This document shows, piece by piece, positions 12,889-19,519 of a stretch of DNA of 19,519 bases (its first letter is position 1; every line of letters starts with the position of its first letter). The notes below the pieces were generated by a model. It did no database searches, was not told where the DNA came from, and saw only the letters and a list, made by a program, of their open reading frames with translations. Both the position numbers and the translations under genes were made by a program. Origin of the DNA: Bacillota bacterium. GTDB lineage: Bacteria > Bacillota > Clostridia > Acetivibrionales > DSM-1351. The stretch lies in assembly GCA_023460955.1 (NCBI GenBank), contig JAEWOH010000084.1, forward strand, positions 1-19,519. Direction: 5' to 3'.

Positions 12889-14130
12889 ATGAAAATTTTA
12901 TTTCAAAAAATAATATTATTTACGATATTAATTACTATTTTGACCGTAAACACCACTCCTGCAATGGCGTGGTCACCAGACGAGGAACTTTCTGCCAGTT
13001 CTGCAATACTGATGGATGCTACGAGAGGCCAGATTCTGTTTGAAAAGGAAGCTGACAAGCTTTTGTCTCCATCAATAATGTGTAAACTGATGACAGCTTT
13101 TATTACTATAGATAAAGCTCAGTTAAATTCAAAGGTTACTGTAAGTAAAAATGCGGCAGGTATAAATGGTGCGTCCCTGAATCTGACAGTCGGTAATTTA
13201 TATACTGTTGAAGATTTGCTTTACGGTGTTATGCTTACTTCCGGGAATGATGCAGCTATCGCACTTTCCGAATATGTTGGTGATGGAGATATTAAAAAAT
13301 TTATTGGCTTTATGAATGACTATTCTAAGAAGCTCCAATTGGACAATACATATTTTGTTAACCCCACAGGTCTGTACGATGAAAGACAGTACACATCTGT
13401 CAGGGATATTGCAAAGTTTATCAAATCCGCAATTACAAATCCGGTTTTCAACTCAGTGTTTGGTTCAAGGGGCATCGCTTGGATTAATGGTAAGGACTCT
13501 TCAATTATTACAAACCAGAACAAGCTATTCTGGAGCTATGACGGAGTTGACGGCGGTAAAATCGGTACCAATCCAAAGCAGGGCGTAATAACGGTTACCA
13601 CTGCCACAAAAAATGGCAGAAGGTTGATTGCAATTGTATTTGACAAGGATGAAGAAAGTACACTCTCTCAAACTAAACAACTTTTTGATTATGGCTTTAC
13701 CAATTTTTATAACGGTATTCTCGTATCAAAGGACACACCGGTTAGAACAATAAATATCCAAAACATTGATGTGAATCTTATAAGTAAAATTGATATATTT
13801 TACACATATCCTGTAGGGCAGAGCTACATAAAAGATATAAAGTTTATTCAGAACGAAAAGCTCACACTTCCTATAAAAATAGATACAATTGCCGGAGTTC
13901 TCAAATATACTCTTGAAGACGGAACAGAGATAGACGTGGATTTATATTCTGATAGGGAAATAACTGCTCCTGAGGATTATAAAACAAGATTATCGGCTAC
14001 TATTGCGGAAAATCGAGATCTGATAATTATAGTTGGAATACTAGTTGCAGTAGAAATTGTACTCTTATTTTATTACATGATTAAATTTATTATCAAAATT
14101 GCTAAAAAGATGGGACATCCAACAAATTGA
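12889..14130 (+). CDS. DacF-like D-alanyl-D-alanine carboxypeptidase homologue (S11), probably inactive
   Basis: 413 aa: signal peptide ending AMA at residue 27, S11 penicillin-binding domain (about 33-285), a beta-rich C-terminal region, and a membrane helix near 380-405 (LIIIVGILVAVEIVLLFYY). Overall layout is that of DacF/DacA-type D,D-carboxypeptidases that trim peptidoglycan pentapeptides. The active site is altered. SxxK normally reads P-A-S-x-x-K; here it is P-S-I-M-C-K (61-66), with Ile63 at the nucleophile position and the nearest serine one residue early. KTG is K224-I225-G226. The SxN motif SGN (118-120) is intact. So the serine nucleophile is missing or shifted, suggesting a pseudoenzyme or peptidoglycan-binding role. 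ATG 12889 follows CAGGAG by six bases. Divergent from the germination operon; probably forespore-expressed. Confidence 0.85.
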   Translation: MKILFQKIILFTILITILTVNTTPAMAWSPDEELSASSAILMDATRGQILFEKEADKLLSPSIMCKLMTAFITIDKAQLNSKVTVSKNAAGINGASLNLTVGNLYTVEDLLYGVMLTSGNDAAIALSEYVGDGDIKKFIGFMNDYSKKLQLDNTYFVNPTGLYDERQYTSVRDIAKFIKSAITNPVFNSVFGSRGIAWINGKDSSIITNQNKLFWSYDGVDGGKIGTNPKQGVITVTTATKNGRRLIAIVFDKDEESTLSQTKQLFDYGFTNFYNGILVSKDTPVRTINIQNIDVNLISKIDIFYTYPVGQSYIKDIKFIQNEKLTLPIKIDTIAGVLKYTLEDGTEIDVDLYSDREITAPEDYKTRLSATIAENRDLIIIVGILVAVEIVLLFYYMIKFIIKIAKKMGHPTN

Positions 14131-14175
14131 AAACAACCTCAGATATCTAACCAAATATATCTGAGGTTGTTTTTT
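14131..14175. terminator. Bidirectional intrinsic terminator
   Basis: 15-bp stem AACAACCTCAGATAT (14132-14146) / ATATCTGAGGTTGTT (14157-14171). T residues follow on the + strand and, as GGTTGTTTT, on the - strand. It lies between the convergent DacF-like gene and dapB and serves both. Confidence 0.9.
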
Positions 14176-14205
14176 ATAACATTCCATTTAGGAGAATGGA
14201 TAAGC

Positions 14206-15063
14206 TTATAACATGATGGTCTTTTTCAATGATTCAGTAGTCTTTACTCTTTTTCTTTCATTGTTTTCTATATAATCTTTAAGAACTTTTTCAAGCCCCA
14301 AGACATCTCTCATTTCGTAATAACCTGATTTTCGATGAATAAACCTTGCCGCCTTAAGTGCACCTTCTGCAAAAGCTTTTCTGGAGAAGGATTCATGGAC
14401 TATTTCTATTTTATCCTCCTGGCCGGCTATCATCACCTCATGTTTGCCAATTACACCTCCTGCCCGGACTGAGTTTATTGGAACATTTTCGGTCACTATA
14501 CTTCGACCTGTATTTCTAAGTCCCCCCTGAATTTCAAGTGCTATTTTTTTTGCGGTGCCGGACGGTGAATCCAATTTATTCTTATGGTGGACTTCCGTTA
14601 TCTGAAAATCATAATTGTTTAATAGGCTAGCAGTTAAATTTGTCAAAAGCATAAGTACATTAACACCCAGCGTGATATTGGGAGCATATACTATTCCATT
14701 TTTATACTTTCTTGCCATAACAACAATTCTTTTCAGATCGTAGTTTGAAAAACCTGTAGTACCTAAAACAACATTAACCTTATATTTTGAGAAGATTAAA
14801 GCATTCTTTAGGGCAGACTTGGGATTAGAAAAATCAATAACAACATCCGGGCGGTTTCTGAAAATTACTTCTTCAAGTTTATCAGATCCTTTGACAATAA
14901 TACCGGTGTCATCAATTTCCAATACTTTTCCCAAGTCTAAATTCTTAGAACTGCTTGTTGGACTGCATATGGCGGATACAAGCTGGATATCCTTCTGGTT
15001 TAGTGCAGCTTTGGCTATTTCTTTTCCTGTACGACCCAAGCCTGAGACGCAGAGTTTAATCAT
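14206..15063 (-). CDS. dapB: 4-hydroxy-tetrahydrodipicolinate reductase
   Basis: Cytosolic NAD(P)H-dependent reductase of the lysine/meso-DAP pathway; it makes tetrahydrodipicolinate, needed for peptidoglycan cross-bridges, lysine and, by a side branch, spore dipicolinate. Motifs: nucleotide loop GLGRTG (8-13), DFSNP (77-81), GTTGFS (101-106), APNITLGVN (127-135), and the catalytic segment EVHHKNKLDSPSGTA with His159/His160, Lys163 and SGT (168-170), then SVRAGGVIGKHEV. At 285 aa it is longer than the usual 250-270, with a charged tail after the EKVLKDY helix. Start ATG 15063 behind GGGAGGGG, eight bases away. It is preceded by its own sigma-A promoter, a c-di-AMP riboswitch and a terminator, so expression should fall when c-di-AMP is high. 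No other dap gene is adjacent. Confidence 0.93.
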   Translation of the reverse strand: MIKLCVSGLGRTGKEIAKAALNQKDIQLVSAICSPTSSSKNLDLGKVLEIDDTGIIVKGSDKLEEVIFRNRPDVVIDFSNPKSALKNALIFSKYKVNVVLGTTGFSNYDLKRIVVMARKYKNGIVYAPNITLGVNVLMLLTNLTASLLNNYDFQITEVHHKNKLDSPSGTAKKIALEIQGGLRNTGRSIVTENVPINSVRAGGVIGKHEVMIAGQEDKIEIVHESFSRKAFAEGALKAARFIHRKSGYYEMRDVLGLEKVLKDYIENNERKRVKTTESLKKTIML

Positions 15064-15152
15064 AAATAGACCCCTCCCTTTACAATAGTGGTTTAAAAAA
15101 ATGATTAAATTTAACAGAAGAAAATGATAGAGATTAAGTCATAGAGCTGACC

Positions 15153-15187
15153 TAAATAAAAATGCTACAGTTAATAACTGCAGCATT
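15153..15187 (-). terminator. Riboswitch expression-platform terminator
   Basis: On the - strand AATGCTGCAGTTA (15187-15175) pairs with TAACTGTAGCATT (15173-15161) with one G-U pair. It is followed by TTTTTATTT and lies directly after the aptamer and about 90 bases before dapB. Confidence 0.9.
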
Positions 15188-15205
15188 GGATAGAAACATC
15201 ACTCA

Positions 15206-15346
15206 TGAAATTCACTTTCTCCCCAACGCTTACGAAGTTAGCTGACGGATTCGGATTGGTCGAGACTAACCCTACCTGATATTCAGGATTCACCCCAATT
15301 TTTGGTTCCCCCGCTTACAGTACTAAATACTGTAACTCAGCGATTT
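15206..15346 (-). promoter_or_regulatory. Cyclic-di-AMP (ydaO/yuaA) riboswitch aptamer
   Basis: Read on the - strand it shows the family's conserved blocks in order: CGCTGAG (15342-15336), GCGGGGGAACCA, TTGGGGTGAATCC, GTAGGG, TCTCGACC-AATCCGTCAGCT, then AACTTCGTAAGCGTTGGGG with GAGAAA. This is a near-consensus ydaO/yuaA aptamer. Such RNAs bind c-di-AMP and in the known cases turn genes off, here by favouring the terminator that follows. It lies between the 3D-domain gene and dapB, reads toward dapB, and has its own promoter, so dapB is the controlled gene. Confidence 0.95.
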
Positions 15347-15367
15347 ATTAAGTTAAATTGTATTAAT

Positions 15368-15396
15368 ATTATATCCGCTATATCTGTTTAGGTCAA
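15368..15396 (-). promoter_or_regulatory. Sigma-A promoter of the riboswitch-dapB unit
   Basis: On the - strand TTGACC (15396-15391), a 17-bp spacer and a perfect TATAAT (15373-15368). The expected start near 15361 is about 15 bases before the aptamer begins. Confidence 0.85.
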
Positions 15397-15469
15397 TATT
15401 TCCGCACGCATTTACTAATTTGTATTACCCTTAACTAACATATTTATTATTATGCTTTATCAAAGCTTT

Positions 15470-16258
15470 TTATGATAAAATTGATTTATCAACCTTGCCA
15501 TTCCCCAATTTTACTAAGTAAACATCATAATATTCCTGCCCAAGCTCGTATGCAAATTTCTTATCAAGAACGGCAAAATCGAACCTCTTTTTGCCTTTGA
15601 TGGCACTTCCGGTATCCATTGCTACTGTGTAGCCCAGTCCCTTGATATAAAATACAGTACCGTACGGCCAGTGCTTATTATCAACCGCTATTGATACTCC
15701 AGGCACAATGGGTAGCCCTGAGCTTGTAATTCCTTTGTCATTTCCACATTCTTCACTTGAAGGAGTATAAGCAGTACCGAGAAATTTGCCTATATAAGTT
15801 CCTTTAGTGCTTGAGGCTTCAAGAGTATAGCCTTTGTAAATGTTGTAGGATTGAGGGGTAACTCCGGCTGAAGCTGCCTTTTTTAACGATTTCTGAAGTT
15901 CCAGGTTATCTCCTGCCAAATCTTTTTTGGCTGCCTCCAGTTGATTATTTCTTTGCTTTAAGTCTTCAATTTCCTTTTTTATTTTCTCATTTTGCTTTTT
16001 TAATTCGTCGTTTTCTTTGTTGAGTTTTTGGCTTTCATCTTTATATGAGTTGGTGTTGGCGGTTAAGGAATGGTTTGTTTTCAGTATCATCATTGCAGAA
16101 ACGCATTCATTGTCATACTTAACCTTGTACAGCTTTACAATATCACTTGCTTTCAGACAGTAAAACGAAAGAATTGCTACAGTAATAACTAATAATATGA
16201 TTAATGCCTTAAAGATAATGTTACTGCTTCTATTTTTTATAACATCTGTTTTTCCCAT
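15470..16258 (-). CDS. Membrane-anchored coiled-coil protein with a 3D (MltA-like) domain
   Basis: 262 aa: short cytosolic N-terminus, one membrane helix (about 15-36, IIFKALIILLVITVAILSFY), a long coiled coil (about 72-128, Lys/Glu/Gln-rich heptads), and a C-terminal 3D domain (155-255). The three aspartates that name the domain are visible: SIAVDN (Asp193), VAMDTGSAIKG (Asp215) and RFDF (Asp227), with AYTPSSEECG and GITSSG upstream as usual. The fold is that of lytic-transglycosylase-type wall enzymes (YabE/YocH/YuiC). Role inferred: peptidoglycan remodelling at the outer membrane face, with the coiled coil as spacer. ATG 16258 follows GGGAG by 11 bases. It is divergent from the Amidase_6 gene. 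The dapB riboswitch promoter lies downstream of it. Confidence 0.87.
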   Translation of the reverse strand: MGKTDVIKNRSSNIIFKALIILLVITVAILSFYCLKASDIVKLYKVKYDNECVSAMMILKTNHSLTANTNSYKDESQKLNKENDELKKQNEKIKKEIEDLKQRNNQLEAAKKDLAGDNLELQKSLKKAASAGVTPQSYNIYKGYTLEASSTKGTYIGKFLGTAYTPSSEECGNDKGITSSGLPIVPGVSIAVDNKHWPYGTVFYIKGLGYTVAMDTGSAIKGKKRFDFAVLDKKFAYELGQEYYDVYLVKLGNGKVDKSILS

Positions 16259-16403
16259 TGTTTTTAAGCACTCCCAATTATAAATAATTTTAATATGCCA
16301 TTATCTATTTTTTGCCATAAATTCTGTCTTTTATACCCAGCATACCAAAAATTTCTTTGGAGATAATTAATTTATTGGATAGCAGTCTAATAGAGGAGGG
16401 CAA

Positions 16404-17612
16404 ATGAAAAAATCAATTTTCATCATATTAATTATTTATTTATTACTGCCGGGCTCATATAAACTATATGCAAAGCCGAATTCCTCAAGTAATCCATCAG
16501 AAGTTGTTAAAAATTACTTGAATGAAAAAGTCAATTGCCTGACTTCAAGAAAACTAGACGAACTAGACAAGTATTTTCCGGAACAGAATGATGATGCCAG
16601 AAGATATTTGTTTTTTACAAAGGCTCAACTTCTCAGGGATTATCTGGTAGCATATTCAACTAACAATTATTGTATAAAAAAAGTGTTTCCAAAGGTTAAG
16701 ATAATTAGTGTTGATACAAAGGAAAATAGATCAACTGTTAATGCATTGGTTACAGCACAAATTCACTGGAATGCGCAGAACTCTTATAGTAATGCCATTG
16801 TAGGTGTTGCAAACGAAGAGCATACTATAGTATTATCACAAGAGAACAATCATTGGACAATATCATCAGATAAATTTCAATCTGATTCCGGCTCATCAGA
16901 GCTATGTGAAAGGATGTCATCTGAAAACTTAATCAGGTCTGTTAACGAATTGGAGAAAACAGCAAACGAAGCTCTAAATCGTGCAAGAAGCAGTCCTCCT
17001 ACAAATCTACAGCTCCTGCCCCGTCAGCATTCACGAGAGCGGAGTTCAAGGGAGCTATATAACAGAGATAGTGCTTATAGCTGGGCTCATAAATATTGGA
17101 AAAATTACTCAAAAGAGTATATCAATCTTGGTGATCAGGAGTGGGAGGGCGGCGATTGTACCAATTTCATATCCCAGTGTCTGAGAGCCGGAGGTGCAAG
17201 CAATGATACAACGGGAAACAACAAATGGTACTATATACGAAATGGAGGTGCCAATTCCAATAAGGACAGCTATTCCTGGACCTGGAGCACTGCAAGGGGC
17301 CTTAATTCTGTACTGTTAGGAAATAATAATAAAAAGGAGTTTGGCCCGAAAGGTACAGAAAAAATTATAACCGGAGATTCAAACTACTCCCCTGCGCTTG
17401 GAGACTTCATAAGTATAGGTGATGTTATTCAATATGAATGGTCGGCAGGTTCAGGTATCAAACACTCAGCAATAATAGTAGGAATTGTGAACAATAGTGC
17501 ACTCCAAAGGAATGAGCCTGTCATTTCAACTCATTCCTTTGATTCCTGGAACCTACCCTGGACAAAAAATGCTTATAAAACTCATTTTGTTCATATAACA
17601 GGGGTAAACTAA
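16404..17612 (+). CDS. Secreted protein with a C-terminal Amidase_6 (Cys-His hydrolase) domain
   Basis: 402 aa. A signal peptide ends near residue 23 (LYA/KP). The N-terminal region (25-165) has an NTF2-like look: a helical start (VVKNYLNEKVNCLTSRKLDE) and strands ending HTIVLSQENNHWTISSDKF. A linker rich in Ser/Arg (195-217) leads to the putative amidase domain (about 219-400). Its hallmarks are YNRDSAYSWAHKYW, GGDCTNFISQCLRAGG with Cys252, KHSAIIVG with His354, and STHSFDSWN. The fold is NlpC/P60-like, and members are thought to act on peptide or wall amide bonds; the substrate is unproven. ATG 16404 follows AGAGGAGGG by four bases. It is divergent from the 3D-domain gene with 145 bp between, where I see no clear promoter. 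Confidence 0.85.
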   Translation: MKKSIFIILIIYLLLPGSYKLYAKPNSSSNPSEVVKNYLNEKVNCLTSRKLDELDKYFPEQNDDARRYLFFTKAQLLRDYLVAYSTNNYCIKKVFPKVKIISVDTKENRSTVNALVTAQIHWNAQNSYSNAIVGVANEEHTIVLSQENNHWTISSDKFQSDSGSSELCERMSSENLIRSVNELEKTANEALNRARSSPPTNLQLLPRQHSRERSSRELYNRDSAYSWAHKYWKNYSKEYINLGDQEWEGGDCTNFISQCLRAGGASNDTTGNNKWYYIRNGGANSNKDSYSWTWSTARGLNSVLLGNNNKKEFGPKGTEKIITGDSNYSPALGDFISIGDVIQYEWSAGSGIKHSAIIVGIVNNSALQRNEPVISTHSFDSWNLPWTKNAYKTHFVHITGVN

Positions 17613-17665
17613 TAATTAGTTTATTTAAAAAAATCAATTTATTTTCACAATTTAAGGCTAAACTA

Positions 17666-18424
17666 CTATCCGTTCAAAACCTTACCAATGTAGCATCTTG
17701 TGAGGTTTGGAAGGGTTAGTCTTCCATTAACACTATATTTATCAAATAGCTTTATAATTGCTTTTACAAATTCATCAAAACCAGGCTGCTTTTCTGTGGG
17801 AGCGTAAGAGGCAGAAAGATTTCTTCCTATAAAGCCTTCCAGATCATAAGATATATTATTTTCAAAGCAAAGTTCTTGATAGCTGCTATTAAAGAAATCA
17901 GATATTCTTTCAGTCATCCCCTCAGTTCCACCTGAAAAACCCTTAAATTCAGGGCAGTACTTTTTACATACCTCAGCATTTTCCATAACCTGTGCTGAAT
18001 CCACAACGCGACTATTCCAAACCAGTACAACCAAGCCTTCCGGTTTTAAAATTCGTGCACATTCTCGTTTAAAAGCTATAACATCAAACCAATGAAACGC
18101 CTGTGCAACTGTAATAAAATCTGCGAACTTATCGGAAAGCATGGTATTCTCAGCGGTTCCAGCAATAGAGGTATAATTTCCATAGTGATTAAGCGTATTT
18201 TCAGCTTTTTTTCTCATATCTTCGTTGGGTTCTACCCCGTACACTATACTGCCCCTATCTAAAAGCTGTTTTGACATAATACCCGTACCCGAGCCGATAT
18301 CAGCGATAACACTTGAAGTATTAAATCCCATATCTCTGTAAAGATAGTCAATAAAAGCTTTGGGGTACTCGGGCCTGTACTTCTCATATATTGAGGCCTT
18401 TCCGGTAAATTTTTCTGTGTTCAT
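17666..18424 (-). CDS. Class I SAM-dependent methyltransferase
   Basis: 252-aa soluble protein with a Methyltransf_11-type core. Motif I is VIADIGSGTGIMSK (Asp42, GSGTG 44-48). The acidic end of strand 2 is VYGVEPNEDM, the region before motif II is TIAGTAENTML, and the post-core segment FITVAQAFHWFDVIAF is typical of this subgroup. The N-terminus FTGKASIYEKYRPEYP is also characteristic of it. Substrate unknown. ATG 18424 lies behind AAGAAGGG. It follows the 204-aa gene on the same strand by 89 bp. It is convergent with the Amidase_6 gene, with no obvious terminator in the 53 bp between. Confidence 0.88.
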   Translation of the reverse strand: MNTEKFTGKASIYEKYRPEYPKAFIDYLYRDMGFNTSSVIADIGSGTGIMSKQLLDRGSIVYGVEPNEDMRKKAENTLNHYGNYTSIAGTAENTMLSDKFADFITVAQAFHWFDVIAFKRECARILKPEGLVVLVWNSRVVDSAQVMENAEVCKKYCPEFKGFSGGTEGMTERISDFFNSSYQELCFENNISYDLEGFIGRNLSASYAPTEKQPGFDEFVKAIIKLFDKYSVNGRLTLPNLTRCYIGKVLNG

Positions 18425-18513
18425 GAATTCACGCCCTTCTTTTCACGAGATTAGCTACAACTTATTTTTAAAACATATAGCTTCCGGCTTTCCTGCATAA
18501 ATACCATTATTGC

Positions 18514-19128
18514 TTATTTCAGTTCCACGCCCGGATCACTTTCGTATGCTGACCCTATTATGCATAGCTGATTCAACACCTCTGAGAAGATATCAAACAG
18601 ACCTTTCAAATGCTGAAGGTCCTTTATTGTTACAGGCACCTGAAAATAAAGTTCATCAACACCTTCAGGAAAGCTTGTGCCGAACCAGCCCTCATCATCC
18701 TTTACTTCAAGATGGAAGTGTGGTTGCTCCAGCATTAGTTTCTGAAGTACCGGATTTTTGAATAACTGCTTGATTTTTTCTTCATTATTACCTTTAATTA
18801 CAAATGCTTTATCAAATTCAGGATTACCGACAATGATATCCTGCATACCAATAGCTGCGCCAATCCCGCTAAAAATCCCGCTTTTGTATATTTTGAATCT
18901 TATACCGTCCATATTTACATATGGAGCACGGATTCGGGTGTAGGTTACAGTTAAATTTGCTGTTGAAACTGTATAGGTGTCCAAAGTTACCACCCATTTC
19001 TTTATATGGGCTACCACCTTGTCACTCTTGGTCCAGCTGCCTTCAATGTATTCACTGCCCAACTGTTCACTCAGCTGTTTCCAGATTTCTTTCTTGCTTT
19101 GTCGGAAATTCTCTCTAATAATTCCCAT
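18514..19128 (-). CDS. Conserved hypothetical protein, 204 aa
   Basis: I cannot name the family. The protein is soluble, with no signal or membrane helix: an N-terminal helix MGIIRENFRQSKKEIWKQLS, then alternating strands (VVAHIKKWVVTLDTYTV; LTVTYTRIRAPYVNMDGIRF), FSGIGAAIGMQDIIVGNPEFD, a pair of helices ending LMLEQPHFHLEVKDDEGWFG, and FPEGVDELYFQVPVTIKDLQ leading to a final helix. The text is regular and looks conserved, not random. Start ATG 19128 rather than the in-frame ATG at 19167, because AGGAGAG lies seven bases before 19128. It sits between a histidine kinase gene and a methyltransferase gene, all on the - strand, but the gaps of 86-89 bp do not prove an operon. Confidence 0.75.
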   Translation of the reverse strand: MGIIRENFRQSKKEIWKQLSEQLGSEYIEGSWTKSDKVVAHIKKWVVTLDTYTVSTANLTVTYTRIRAPYVNMDGIRFKIYKSGIFSGIGAAIGMQDIIVGNPEFDKAFVIKGNNEEKIKQLFKNPVLQKLMLEQPHFHLEVKDDEGWFGTSFPEGVDELYFQVPVTIKDLQHLKGLFDIFSEVLNQLCIIGSAYESDPGVELK

Positions 19129-19214
19129 TCTAATCTCTCCTATAATATAAATGAAAAAAAGTACCATTGATTTTATTTGTAAGTCACCTTGGATATTTTC
19201 TTTTCGCTAAAGCA

Positions 19215-19519
19215 TTAAGAATAGGGCACAACTACATTAAAACTCATTGTAGTATCAGTACTCTCTGCGAAAATATCTCCGCCCATTTTTTTCATGATTT
19301 CCTTGCATATATAAAGCCCCAAGCCGCTCCCACTCCGGTTTTGAGCATTAGCTCCTCTCCAGAAGCTTTCAAACATATGAATAAAATCTGTCGAGGGGAC
19401 GGGGGTACCCGAATTTGTAACTGTTATCAGCTTACAGTAATCCTCATCTGAAAAAGAAATCAGTACAAACTTTCCGTCTCCATATTTAATTGCATTCTCA
19501 ATTATATTCTCAAATACTT
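19215..19519 (-). CDS. Sensor histidine kinase, C-terminal ATPase domain (partial, runs off the window)
   Basis: The last 101 codons of a HATPase_c domain are visible; the sensor and dimerisation parts lie beyond 19519. N box VFENIIENAIKYGDG, F box MFESFWRGAN and G2 box GSGLGLYICKEIMKKMGG are all clear. The G1 box DxGxG is replaced by TVTNSGTPVP, a form seen in a VanS/YvrG-like subgroup of kinases that remain active. Stop TAA at 19217-19215. The partner response regulator would be expected upstream, outside the window. Confidence 0.9.
   Translation of the reverse strand, partial: VFENIIENAIKYGDGKFVLISFSDEDYCKLITVTNSGTPVPSTDFIHMFESFWRGANAQNRSGSGLGLYICKEIMKKMGGDIFAESTDTTMSFNVVVPYS

Noticed and set aside
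12863..12892. Nine-codon ORF (MIKKEQEIK) overlapping the DacF-like start by ATGA, with AGAGG upstream
   Set aside because: The probable sigma-G/F transcription start (about 12852) would remove its ribosome binding site, and the downstream gene has its own CAGGAG, so a coupled leader is unlikely.
15470..16258. The c-di-AMP riboswitch as regulator of the 3D-domain gene, a common target of this class
   Set aside because: The switch, its promoter and its terminator all lie downstream of that gene and read toward dapB.

Overview
The window looks like the chromosome of an AT-rich, spore-forming member of the Clostridia. I would guess the Ruminiclostridium / Clostridium cellulolyticum neighbourhood, but this rests on style only. 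The reasons are a complete GerA-type germination operon behind a sigma-G-like promoter, a Spo0E-like regulator, strong AGGAGG-type ribosome binding sites, and a textbook cyclic-di-AMP (ydaO/yuaA) riboswitch.

Region 1 (1-5400) is accessory and eroded. It holds a membrane-anchored S41 peptidase, an APH-fold small-molecule kinase and a HAD-family protein on the + strand. After these come very small genes: a 44-aa ORF, a 61-aa membrane protein whose ribosome binding site is locked in a perfect 14-bp hairpin, the C-terminal stump of a VOC (glyoxalase-like) protein, and a 58-aa Spo0E-like protein. A G+C-richer short-chain dehydrogenase, probably acquired, follows.

Region 2 (5156-7337) is a nested wreck that can be read exactly. 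A DUF2809-like membrane-protein gene on the - strand was split by a 1788-bp IS1595/ISXO2-type element (5410-7197), with a perfect 8-bp target duplication (AAATAATA). The element's transposase is dead (three in-frame stops). It also carries an intact extra gene, a membrane-anchored 139-aa protein, between its terminal repeats. Joining the two halves of the host gene restores the reading frame across the insertion; a second lesion, one base missing in an A5 run at 5263-5267, remains.

Region 3 (7406-14174) is germination. A DUF2971 protein lies downstream of a strong terminator. Above it is the - strand operon gerA-gerB-gerC plus a 55-aa two-helix membrane protein that is a candidate fourth (D) subunit. 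Divergent from it is a DacF-like D-Ala-D-Ala carboxypeptidase homologue whose catalytic serine and KTG motif are both altered, so it is probably a pseudoenzyme. The divergent intergenic region carries a sigma-G-like promoter for each side, so both units are probably expressed in the forespore.

Region 4 (14206-19519) is mostly cell envelope. dapB is preceded by its own sigma-A promoter, a c-di-AMP riboswitch and an intrinsic terminator, which ties DAP/lysine/dipicolinate precursor supply to c-di-AMP. Next are a membrane-anchored coiled-coil 3D-domain wall enzyme, a divergent secreted Amidase_6 protein, a SAM methyltransferase, an unassigned conserved 204-aa protein, and the C-terminal ATPase end of a sensor histidine kinase cut by the window edge.
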